Made by a program: the position numbers and the translations under genes. The notes below the pieces were generated by a model. The model made no database searches. It was not told where the DNA came from and saw only the letters and a list, made by a program, of their open reading frames with translations. Below, in pieces: positions 42,210-54,150 of a stretch of 64,000 nucleotides of DNA; positions within the stretch are counted from its first letter, which is position 1, and every line of letters starts with the position of its first letter. Source of the stretch: Sclerotiophoma versabilis (taxonomy: Eukaryota; Ascomycota; Dothideomycetes; Pleosporales; Didymellaceae); assembly GCA_012274445.1 (NCBI GenBank), contig JAAROD010000095.1, positions 1,240,001 to 1,304,000 of the forward strand, in the 5' to 3' direction.

Positions 42210-45179
42210 TAATAGAGCTTATAGAACTATACTTTAGTAATTAATAGTATTTAATTAGTACTATCTAATTTATATCTAGAATATTAATTATATATAATAT
42301 ACTCTATAGGTAGAAGAATTGATAAGTAAGAAAATTACTTTTACTAAGCCTCTACTAAAGTACTCTTTCTATATTAATATCTTAATAATAACCTATTATT
42401 AATATATTTTAGAAAGCTTAGATATAGCTTATACTCTAAGCTCTTAAATAAAATATAACTTTTTTTTAGTAATATACTATAGCTATCTATAGAGTTTCTT
42501 AAGCTATACTAAGTAGATAATATATAGAATAACCTTTATATACTAATTCTATAGCTAACTTATAGAAGCTAGATAATAATAAGAAAAAGGTAATTATTAT
42601 TATATAATAAAGTATATAGATTACTACTATAGAGCTTTTTTCTTACTTTTATACTCTAATTAGATTACTTTAGTACCTAACTACTAAGTAGCTTTATAGA
42701 AGCTTAAAGGCTTACTTAATAAGGTTATAAGACTAAGTAGGTTTCTAAAAGCCTATAAGCTTATTAGATAAAATTATATAGCTTCTAAATTTTCTTTATA
42801 TATAATTAATATTTTAAATATAGATTAAATAGTATTAATTAAATAGTATTAATTACTTAAGTATAGTTTTATAAGCTCTATTTTAGTTATAAGCCTAGCT
42901 TTTTAAAAATAGTAAATCTTTTTATATACTTAGAAAGAGCTTATAGAATATACTTTAAAAGCTCTAATTACTCTTTATTTTCTTTTTTCTAGTATAATAC
43001 TACTATAGGTAAGCTAGTTAGCTATAGTATATAAGCTCTATTAGAAATTCTAATAAGTCTTTACTAATTAAGGTTATATATTAACTAGCCTAATTAGTAT
43101 ATCTAACTTATTTAGTATACTAAACTTTACAATCTATAGAAGCTTATTAATCTAAATACTTTAGATACTTTAAGTATATATAATATAGCTTCTTAGCTAC
43201 TTACTATAAACTTAATTACTTCTAACTATCTACTAGCTTACTCTACCTAAAGTAAAAGTACTTAACTAATTAATTATAATACCTCTATAGGCTTATTAAG
43301 CTTAGAAATATATAACTAGAAGCTTATAATATATAAAGTTAAATTAAGTAAGTAGATAGCTAAGGCAGAGTACTTATAGAAGCTCTAGAACTAGGTTAAT
43401 ACTATAGTATTACTAGTAATTCTCTTACTAGTAATAGTAAAGCTTATTACTAATAATATAATAATACTCTAAGTACTTATCTAAGTACTTAAAGAGAAGC
43501 TTACTTTAATAGATATTAGTATCTAGAAGTAAGTAAGAGCTAAGTATAAATAATACCTTAGAGTAGCTAAATAAAGTTAAGCTACTTTATAGAACTAGTA
43601 TTAAATATAGTTCTACTTTTATATAAGAGCTAAGTTATATAAGCTTATTAAAGTAGAAAGGCTACTTACTATTTAGAATTTTTTTAATATATTAAGCTAT
43701 AGAACTATACTAGAGTAGGCTTATACTATAAACTAAAGAATTATCTAAGTATTCTAAGGCTTAAAATACTTAATCTAAACTAGATATATAAAATCTTTAG
43801 TAGTTTAATATATAAGTATACTATAAAAGTAAGAAAGAATAATCTAGAAGTGTTTATAATATTTAGAAACTAAATAAATACTTTCTAAAAGATACCTATA
43901 AGTAACTCTAAAAGCTTAAGAGAATATAACTACTTTTATAAATAAAATAAAGAGACTTATAAGTAGAAACTACCTAATTACTAATACCTAGAAATAGTAG
44001 TTAGAAGGAGCTTCTTACTACCTATCTAAATAAGTAAAAGTTATTAAAAGAATACTCTCTAAAGGCTTAAAAGTAGAGAGTATATAGATACTAGAAGAGT
44101 AATTAAGCAGCTTAATTAGACCTTAAACGCTCTATTAGTAATAACAGCTCTACTAGTAAATAGTATAATACCTAAGGTTAAGTTTCTAGGTAATATATAG
44201 GCTACTCTAATTAATCTAAAAATAATATAATTAGGTAATCTAGCTAAGAAACCTAGAGTTTATAACCTTATAGATTTTAATACTTATCTACTCTTAAATA
44301 GTATAATTTTAGATAATAAAGTAGCTATATACTTAGTTAATAGCATAGATTAGCTTATACCTAGATTCTTCTACCTAGCTAATTCTACTAATATAGTAAA
44401 GGTAGGTACCTAGGTATTCTCTATTATAGAATAAAGAGCTTATTTTTTAAAAATATATTATATAGAAAGCGCAGCCTATATATAAAAAACCTACTTCTTA
44501 AGTATATTATAGTAGTAGAAGGTTTCTATATTAATATTATTTCTAAAGTATACTTTTAGAAGAAATAAGTTTAGTACTTAAAGCTAAATAGCTTTTATAG
44601 AGTAGGTTATATTAATAATTTTAATTAGAGTATTATATATACTACTTATAAGTATACTTATTACCTTACTTTCTTTAAATATAAGCTACTTTCTTTTTAC
44701 TCTCTAATTCTTTATATAGTAATAAAATAAGTATATAAATTCTACTTATAGAGCTTAGCTAAGTACCTTTAGTATACTAAAATAGGTTATTTAGGCCTAG
44801 AAGCTTATTAGGCTCTTATATAATAAGTATATAGTATATACCTTTATAGTATACTTTAAAAAGATTATAAAATTTATATAATAACCTATACTAAGTAAGT
44901 AGTCTTCTACTAGAAGTAAGAAAAGCCTACTAAACTCTTTTAGAAAATTAGCTAGAACTTATTTAATATACCTATAGAGAAAGGTAGTAAATTATAAATA
45001 CTTTTAATTAAGAAGTACTATAGTAGAAAGCTTTTTTCTTATATATTATAAAGAGAAACTTGAATTAAAATACTATATATACTTATAAGCTTCTTATACT
45101 AGATATATACCTAGTATAAGCTCTATATTTATAAAATAAGCTAAAATAATAATATAGCTACTCTTTTATAGTAAGAAAG
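42210..45179 (+). mobile_element. Copia-like element A, 5' portion (RIP-mutated)
   Basis: The right part (about 44.3-45.17 kb) corresponds to the region around the protease/integrase junction of a Ty1/Copia polyprotein. It is colinear with element B read in antisense: the shared string GAAAGCGCAGCCTATAT lies at about 44466 here and near 50820 in B, and both continue about 550 bp to a shared GAAGTACTATAGTAGAAAGC. The left limit and LTR could not be found; 42210 is only the nearest boundary. The element resumes at 59643 after the Gypsy insertion. Confidence 0.55.
45175..45179 (+). repeat. Target-site duplication GAAAG, left copy
   Basis: GAAAG immediately precedes the mutated Gypsy 5' LTR and is repeated at 59643-59647 immediately after its 3' LTR. 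Confidence 0.9.
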
Positions 45180-45300
45180 TATTATAATTCTATATAGATA
45201 AAGTAGTATAGTAGTTAAGTAACTAACTAGAGCTCTTACCTATAAGCTAGAGATAGAGTTAAGAAGAATCTCTCTTTATATAGTTACGTAATATACCTAT

Positions 45301-45592
45301 TATTAATAAGCTTATAGTATAATACTTAGGTAATTAAATAATTAATTAGTGCCTATCTATCTAGATATAATAACTATTTATATATAAAGAAGATATTATT
45401 AGTTATATAACTCTAGAATTAAGCTTATAAGTAGTAGCAGGTCTACTTAACTATAGTTAGCTTAACTACTAAGCTTCTTAAGAGTTAGCTATAAGCTTAG
45501 GTGCACAGGCTTATACTTTAGGTAATACCTAGCTCTAATATACTAATACCTTACTTAGCCTAGTAGTAAGCTAGCAGCTTACTTATATAATA
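45301..45592 (-). repeat. LTR of element B, left copy
   Basis: 292 bp, the same length as 52469-52760. It begins TATTAATAAGCTTATAGTAT and differs from the right copy mainly by C/T and G/A. On the minus strand this is the 3' LTR. Confidence 0.88.
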
Positions 45593-46259
45593 TACTCTCT
45601 AAATAGTCTTCTATAAATAAAGAAGTATCTAATAAACTACTATATAGCTTATTACTTTATTTAGTAGTAATTATTATACTTTCTATATAAGGCGCTGTTT
45701 TAAGCTTCTAATTATTATTAGAAAAGCTTATTTTACTAGCGTAAACTTTTTATATTAGTTTATACTTTTACTTTAACCTTATAATATTAAGCAGCTCTAT
45801 ATATTACTAAATACTTAACTTACAATATATAGCTTAACTATATACTATCTACTTAATTTTAACTTCTTTATTATTTAGTTTATTTATAGTTAGAGTTTTT
45901 ATATAATATCTTATAGTAATAAGTAGTATAAGCGCAGAGTAAGTAGCTTACTTTACCTTTACTAGGGCTAATTATATAATAATTAGCTTCTTTTACTAGT
46001 TTTAACTATCTCTAAGTCTATTACTATAGCTATAAGTACTTTCTTATTTTACTCTTAATTTAAGCTTTTCCTGCCTATTTAGCTGCTTACTATAAGCTTC
46101 TTAAGCTTTTTATACTTCTTAAGTTACTTATAACTTATTATTTAAGCTTAAGTTATAGCTAAGAAGTAGCTACTCTTTTTTTACTAGCTTAGATAGCTTC
46201 TAATTAAGCTTCTTATATAGCTTTTCTAGGCTCTTTTTAACTATTTAGCTAACTTTAAA

Positions 46260-46665
46260 TAGAAAGAACCTAAGTCTAAGCACCTTACGCGTACTACTAC
46301 TACTACTACTACTAATACTAAGTACTGCTACGCTACTACTACTACTACTAACTATACTACTACTGCCTGCGCTCTGCTCCTTGCGCCTTACGTGCCTACT
46401 ACCTACTTCTACTACTTAGTCTTACCTTTAAGTATTAGTAGTTTAGCTTTAGCTAATTAAGCTTCTTCTACTAGGCCCCTAGGCTCTATTAGAGACTCTA
46501 GCTCTCTCCCCTCTTGCCTGCTACTGCTGCCCCCTCTTTAGCTACCTCCTCTGCTACTACTACTACCTCTGCTTCTGCCTCTACTAGCTCCTGCCCCTAC
46601 TACTACTACTACTACTACTACTACTATTACACCTATTATAGGCACTGTATAGAGTAAGTATAGAA
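46260..46665. repeat. RIP-spared, trinucleotide-rich patch inside element B
   Basis: About 400 bp with clearly higher G+C than its surroundings and many surviving TGC, CTGC and GCG steps, plus runs of ACT/CTA triplets (on the minus strand AGT/GTA). The minus strand reads as Arg/Gly/Ser-rich sequence with a few stops of CAG-to-TAG type. It may be a segment present only once in the genome and therefore not a RIP target. Confidence 0.5.
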
Positions 46666-47229
46666 TTATGCCCTACTTAGGCTGTATATATACTCTGCTA
46701 GTTAATAGCTTAGCTATATAGTGCTATAATATAGCTAATACTAGCCTCTATATCTACTACTACTTCTAGTACTCTTTAGAGCACTTCTATTACTTTATAT
46801 AGGTTCTAAAGCTTCTTAAGCTTATAGTATATAAACTAACAGCTCTTATAGCTCTAGCTCTTTTAAGGTAGTTAGTATTACTTTTACTAATAAGCTACTA
46901 GTGTTTAGAGGTATAACTACTTCTATAGGTTACTATTCTTTCTTTATAATATAGTTTAGTACTAATAAGCTTATAAAGGTCTATAGACCTATATATTACT
47001 TAGTGTATAATAAAGAAGCTTCTAGTAAAAGGTTATAGTTTTAATAGAAACTAAGAGAGAAGCTCTAGATTTAGGGGTTTAGTAGCAGGGACCTAAGGAA
47101 AGAAAGTTATTCTCTCTAGTAGTTAAATTAATTATTTACTTTCTCTTTTAACTACTCTTTTTATAACTCTATAACCTATTATACCTTACTATTTATATCA
47201 TAAAGGTTTAGGTAGGTTAAAAAGCGCTT

Positions 47230-50200
47230 ATAAGCCTACCTAGAAAGTAATTTTATTAACTTATTAGTAGGTATCTTACTTATTTTTATATAGGTTACTA
47301 TAAAGGTACCTTTTATATACTCTTATTTAAGCTATATATTCTATATATCTATATAGCGCAGCTAGGTAGTAAGCTACTTACTCTCTTTTACTACTAACTA
47401 TATAGTTTACTAATTATTATAGAATATCTTCTAAGTAACCTCTAGGTTAAGGTAAAGCTTATAGAGAAATTACTTTAGAGTAGTACTCTTCTTAGCTATA
47501 TACTTAAGAGCTAGTAGTTTAGCTTTAGTTATTAAGGTAGTTACTATAGACTACCTAGCTGCCTTCTATATAATTAGGCTGCTAAAGAGCTATATAATAT
47601 ACTTCTAAGATAATTAATATAATTTACTATTATTAGTAAATAAAGCATCTCTATATATAAGAAGCTAGCTGCTTAAATAAGCTCTATACTATATACCTAG
47701 GTGCTTAGTTCTATATAGGTAGCTAATAACTTAAGCAGTTACTTAAAAGTAAGTAGCTCTAGAATTTATAAGATAGTAAGATAGCTAAGAAGCTATATAC
47801 GTAATATCTAGCCGTATTATAATTATAGTATATAATATTAAGTCTACTTACTTCTAATAAGCCTTAATTTCTTACTTTAAAGCTTCTTCTATATACTTCT
47901 AAAGCTTAATTATAGAAAAGAAGATACTTAGAAGTAACCTCTTTTCTAAAACCTTAAACTTAGTAGTAAGCTTTTTAATATAGGAGTTATAAGCAAGTAT
48001 TATTACTTAAGCTACTTAATCTTATATAATATAAACTCCTAAGGACTATTTAGTAGCTCTATAATTTATAATCTAATATTTAGCTATTAATAAGCTTATT
48101 AACTACTCTATAGCTGCTTAATTATTCTTATAATAGGTAAGAAGAATATTATTAATATAGAAGAGTAAGATAGTTTTTTACTTATTATTAAAGAATAAGT
48201 ATAGCTCTTCTTTTAATACTATTAAACTAAGCTTCTAGAAGGTACTAGACAGCTTCTTATACTATAGAATAGAGAAGTTCTAGAAACTATATAGAGCCTA
48301 TAGTAGTAGTACTACCTACTTAGGCTTCTTAAATCTATTAGGCAGCTTATATAGTACTAGTAGCTAGTCTTAGTAGCTTATATTAAGAAACACGCTGCTT
48401 ATATTATACTATAGCAGCTCTAAATTAAACTAAGCTGCTATAGCAGCTATAGTATAAAAGAACCTTGTAGTAAGTGTTATAGTATAGGTTAACTTAATTA
48501 AATTCTTTGCCTAGAGGTTTCTATATATATATATTCTAGCTTTATATTTTATAAAGTAGCTGTTTTATCTAAGCTTATAAGTAAATACCTATTTAAGCAG
48601 CAGAGCTCTAGCCTAGAAGCTTGTTTTATTTATTTCTTTCTAGGTATTTTTCTTAGTAAGTATTACAATCTCTTTTATATAGGCCTAGTAGAATAGAGCA
48701 CCTAGAAGGTAATTAGTAAGCTCTTTCTATATATTAGGAACTAGAGGGAGCTAGTTATAGTATACCTACTACTTATTTTTAGCTAATAGTTTCTCTAACC
48801 TTATTACTAAGGCTATAATAACTATATAGATTATAATAAGGTCTCTTCTCTAGTTTCTATAGTTATTTATATAATTAAATAAGCTTCTAAGTAGCTAAAA
48901 GTAACTATCTTACTCTATTAAGCTTATTATAGTATATATACCTACTCTATTATCTTCTCTAAGCTTATTATACTCTTAGTTATATAGCCTGCAGCTTAAT
49001 TATATTAGTAGGCTAATAGTTCTACGCTAATTAGTATAGCTTATAGTTAGTTTACCTACTCTTATTAATCTCTAAGAAGGTATAAGAATAATTAGAGAGT
49101 TAGGTCTTCTTATTAGTAGATTATTATAATTCTTATTACCTACTAGTAAGCTCTCTTCTTTAATAGTAGAGTATACTTTCTATAAGCTTCTAAATAGGTA
49201 CTCTTCTATAGAAGCTTCTTTGCCTGCTACTAGCTACTTAGGTTCTAGTATTAGGTTAGAAGAGAGAAGGCCTAGTTCTTAGCGCCCTATGCAGATCTCT
49301 ATTAGTTTACTAGCTAAGCTAACTAATTACGTAGTCTCTACCTTAGAAGCTTACTTATTACTAGACTAGCCTTTTACTAATTAAGCTTCTTCTAAGAGCT
49401 TACCTCTAAGCTATTACACAGAAAGTAATTTAAGTAATAGATTTTCTTTCTTAGTAATAGAGAGCTTAATTACTTCTTCTATATCTACTATCTTACTAGG
49501 CTTATAGAGAACTTCTATAACCTCTACTACTTCTATAACTAGAAGTATAGTTAACTTATTAACCTAGTTATAAAAGAGCTTCTTATTAAAGGTTATATTA
49601 CGTGTTATAATTACCTAGTTAAGTTAGAGTACCTATATATAGTATATATTAGAAGCTTAATAACTAATAAGGTAACTAATATAACCTCTTAGAGTAACTT
49701 CAAAGCTTCTCCTGTTACAGCTAGCTGCTTATTCTCTATTTAAGAGATATGCTTAGCAGCTATACGCATATATCCTACTCTAATTAGGTCTTAGATTAGC
49801 TGTAAGTGCTCTTACCTGCTTAGGTTAGTACTATTAAAAGTACTGTATAAACTACTAATTAAGCTTTTTATTTAGGCTATATAGCTTATTTAAGTATATA
49901 GAACTTATATTATAGAGCTATATAGTAGCTATAATAACCTCTAGCTAGAGCTTCTTAGGTAGGTTTGCGCTACTCTTTATTTTTATTAACTTAGTAATTA
50001 TCTTCTATCTACTTCTCTCTACTATACTATTTAGCTTATATATATAGAAAGGTATATACTTAATATTAATCTCTATATTAAGCGCCTAGTGCTTATATGC
50101 AGAGCTCCCTTGCTATAGCAGTATAGCTATGTTATTATCTTAGCTAATCTTGCAGATTTTAAGCTTATACTAAGTAGCTACCTAGCTTAAAAAATTAGTA

Positions 50201-51600
50201 AGAACTTAAAGAATTTTAATTTCAGTCTTTCTCTGTAGTAGGTATATAAAGAGCTTTCTACTATAGTACTTCTTAATTAAAAGTATCTATAACTTACCTC
50301 TATAGCCTAGAGGTATATTAAACAGGTTCTAGCTAATTTACTAGAAGAGGCAAGCTAGTTTCTTATACTTTCTTTATAATACTACCTACTTAGTATAGGT
50401 TATTATATAACTCTTATCATTCTTTTAGAGCACTCTAGTTATATATACGCTATATATATACTTTATAAGTACTTATAGAGCTTCTAGGCTAAGGTAGCTA
50501 GCTCTAGTATACTAGAGGCACTTACTTAAGCTATAGAGATAGAAGTTATATAATTATTTTATTATTACTATGTTTAGAAGGCTTATAAGATAGTAAGAAA
50601 GAGGTTTATATTTAAGGAAGGTAAGGTTATAAGCGTACTATAGAGTAGTATATATAATACTTATATTAAGGTCTTTAATATATTCTATCTATAGAGTACT
50701 ATTAAGCCTTAGGTACTATACCCTCTTTTCTTATAATTAAGCTTCTAAGATAATATTAATATAAAAACCTTTAACTATAATAATATTCTAAAAGAGTAGG
50801 TTCTTAGTATATAGGCTGCGCTTTCTATAAAAAGTGTTCTTTAGTGAATAAGCTCCTTAGCCTACTATAAGAAACGCTTAGGTACCTACCTTTATAGTAT
50901 TACTAGAATTAGATAGGTAGAAAGACCTAGGTATAAAGTACTTAGCGCTGTTAACTAGGTGCGTAGTAGCTTTATTATCTAGAATTATACTTTTAAAGAG
51001 TAGATAAGTATTAAAATCTATTAGGTTATATACCTCTAGAGTCTTTCTTATTAGCTAGGTATTACTAAGAGCACTTATTATTCTTAGGTTAATTAGAGCT
51101 GCTTATATATTACCTAGAAACTTAACTTATAGTATCCTAGCTACTAGTTAGGGACCTTCTAAGGCCTAAATTAAGTAGTAAGTTTTTAAGTACTAGCTAA
51201 GTTGCTTAATTTCCTTCTTAAGGTCTTTAAACTCTCTATAATTAAGCTTCTAGAGTATTTACTAATAAGCTTAGTCTCTTAGTCTATATAAGAGTAAAGA
51301 TAAGCCTATTACTATAGTCTTAAGTACTTAGTACTATATTAGTTTCTATAGGTAGGTATAACTCTTAGTCTTATAGGGGCAACTATAGCCTGTTTATTTT
51401 AAACTTAAGCTGTTAGGCTTCCTTATAGGAGCTCTTTAGGTATTTAATTAATTACTAAAGGTTGTAAATACCCCTAGGTTATTTTTACTTAACCTAATTA
51501 TATGTTTATACATTAAGCTACTAAAAACTCTACTTACTTAGTCTAAATTAAGCGTTTTAAGCCTTAGGATAGTATTCTAGATAATTCTTTAGTATATAGT
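47230..51600 (-). pseudogene. Copia-type polyprotein relic of element B
   Basis: The minus strand is colinear with the element A relic over the integrase region (about 50.2-50.8 kb), the junction at about 50.1 kb and the end of the RNase H region at about 47.25 kb. Frames are broken throughout by RIP-type stops. The gag side limit is approximate. Confidence 0.6.
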
Positions 51601-52468
51601 ATAAGCCTATTCTAGAGTAATTCTATACTCTAACGCATTAAGAAAATCTTAAATAGTAAGCTCTCTATTAACTTCTATAAGCTTATAAGACTTAGCTCTT
51701 ATATATAGGTATAACTACTTCTAGTACTAGTCTTATAGAGTAGCTTATCCTTACCTAGCTACTCTAAGGTAGGCTCTATACTCTACTCTAACTTAGTTCT
51801 TAGTACTTAGTATAGTAGGAGTAAGCTCTTAGCATAGTGCTTATATAAGTAATTATAGTATAGTCTTATTATTAGTAATAAGCTATACTATTACTAGTAA
51901 GATAATTAATAAAGCTACTATAGTATTAACCTAGTTCTATAGTTTCTAAAGATACTCTGCCTTAGCAGCCTACTTACTTATTTATATTTTATATTTTACA
52001 AGCTTATAGTTATATACCTTAGAGCTTAATTGCGCTTTAGTAGGTTAAGTAGACTAGCTATACGTAGCTTATGCATACAGGCAGTTATTATAGGTTAAGC
52101 TAGTTAATAGATACTTAGCAGCTTCTAGCTCTGTAATTAAGCTAATAGTAGGTAGCTTAGAGGCTCCTTTATACATACCTAGCGTATTAGAAGTATCTAG
52201 GTTAATAAGATCCTATATATTATATAGCTTAGCATACTAAGTAAGCTAAATATACTAATAAGGCTAGTTATTTCTAGAGTGCAGCTAGTAGGCACTAGCT
52301 AGTATAGCTAATAAAGCTTATAAGCTGTAGTTAACTAGCTTACCTATTATTTAGTTTAGTAGTAGAGTAAAAGAGAGTTTTAATTAAAGTAGTTAAGTAC
52401 TATCTAAAAGGCTTAATTAGCTAAGTGCGCAGAGAGATCTACTACTCTTTAGAAGCTAGGCTTATAAC

Positions 52469-52760
52469 TATTAATAAGCTTATAGTATAATACTTAGGTA
52501 ATTAAATAATTAATTAGTGCCTATCTATCTAAAGGTAATAACTATTTATATATAAAGGAGATATTATTAGTTATATAACTCTAGAATTAAGCTTATAGGT
52601 AGTAGTAGGTCTGCTTAACTATAGTTAGCTTAACTACTAAGCTTCTTAAGAGTTAGCTATAAGCTTAGGCGCATAGGCTTATACTTTAGGTAATACCTAG
52701 CTCTAATATACTAATACCTTACTTAGCCTAGTAGCAAGCTAGCAGCTTGCTTATGCAACA
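52469..52760 (-). repeat. LTR of element B, right copy
   Basis: 292 bp. It ends TTGCTTATGCAACA, keeping more of the original bases than the left copy, and abuts the remaining Gypsy LTR at 52761. Confidence 0.88.
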
Positions 52761-53143
52761 CTTATTAATAAGTATAATATATATAATATACTTATTAATA
52801 AGTATTATATATTATTACTTATTAATAAGTAATACTATATATCTTATTAGACTAACTCTAGTTACTTATTAATAAGTATTATCTCCTAGTAAGTATATAG
52901 TAAGTAGGAATATAACTCTTATAGTTTATATTTAACTTAGTTAATTAAGTTTATCTTTAGAATCTTAACTCTAACTCTTAAGCTAGATAGTCTACTCTAT
53001 ACTACTTATTATTACCTTCTATTATTATAGTATTTTACTAGGTAATAACTCTAACTCTTATAGACCTTTCTATACTAGGGCTTATTTCTAAGAACTAATA
53101 TAAATACTACTTATAAGCTTTACTTAAAAGTATAACTTTAATA
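52761..53143 (+). repeat. Gypsy 5' LTR, right segment
   Basis: It continues the LTR interrupted at 45300. With 45180-45300, and counting the 5-bp duplication once, it restores exactly 499 bp. It contains four RIP-shadow palindromes (the first is split by element B), ends ACTTTAATA and runs directly into the gag leader. Confidence 0.9.
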
Positions 53144-53161
53144 CTTTAAATACTTTTAAAG

Positions 53162-54150
53162 ATAAGTACTACTTTAGAATCCTATACTACTTCTAGTAAC
53201 TCTAACGCGTTATATAACTATATTAATAATAACCTTAATATAGATAAAGAATTAAATAGAAGTATAATAGCTTCTATATCTATAAGTATATACCTAGTAG
53301 CTAAGCCTAAGACCTTTAATAGTACTTATAAGAAACTAGAAAACTAGCTTATTAAATTTAACCTTTTCTTTATATTCTAGAAAGAGTATATTTCTAAGAA
53401 GAAATATATAATACTTATTTTTTATATTTATAAAGAATTACGTATTTATATAGATTGAATTCTTTATTTGATATTACTATAAAGAAGAAAAATCTACTAA
53501 TATTAACGTATAGATTAAAGATTTTAACCTATTTAAAAAATAGATACGCTAAGTATTTAGAGTATATAATAAACTAACTATTATATATTATAAGATCTAG
53601 CGCATTAAGTAAACTACATTAGCTACTAACTATACTACTAAGTTTTAGCAGCTAGCTACTTACACTAGCTAGAACAACAGTATATTAATAATTATATTTT
53701 AATAAAGATTAAAGCTATACGTTAAGAAGGAATTAATATAGACTACTATTTCTACTAATAACTTTAACTCTTTAGTTAATATAGTAATTAATATTAATAT
53801 TAAGCTATATAAACTATAATAGAAATTATAGAAGAACCTATAAGTATAAGTAATAGCTTATACTACTTACCTACTTCTATACAACCTATAGTATAATACT
53901 CTTAACTAAGAAAACTACAGAGGTAACTACTACTAGCTAAACACTAGATACTATATATATAACAGTACTAGTAGTAGTTACTATAGACTAGAGGCTATAA
54001 ACCTATCTAATATTAATAAAGAACTAGAACCTAAATAGAACTAGAAAAATAAGAGTAGTAATAGAAAGAATAAGTCTAGTATAACTTATTATAGTTATAG
54101 CAAGTAAGGCTACTATACTAAGAAATATTAATCTAAGAATAAGGTAGTTT
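53162..54150 (+). pseudogene. gag relic of the mutated Gypsy element
   Basis: It aligns to the open gag frame at 63018 onward with no insertion or deletion up to the zinc knuckle; the offset from the LTR end is the same in both (for example 54084 against 63940). Differences are C-to-T and G-to-A; the initiator ATG is ATA. Confidence 0.9.

Larger units (their letters stand above)
45301..52760 (-). mobile_element. Copia-like element B nested in the Gypsy 5' LTR (RIP-mutated)
   Basis: It is bounded by two 292-bp direct repeats (45301-45592 and 52469-52760) that match except for RIP-type changes. The LTR ends fit TGTTA...GCAACA before mutation. The target duplication is CCTAT (45296-45300) and CTTAT (52761-52765), one base different. 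The internal part read on the minus strand is colinear with Copia element A (integrase region near 50.2-50.8 kb, end of pol near 47.2 kb), giving the orientation. About 1.6 kb between the end of pol and the left LTR is extra sequence and contains a patch that escaped mutation (46260-46665). Confidence 0.88.
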
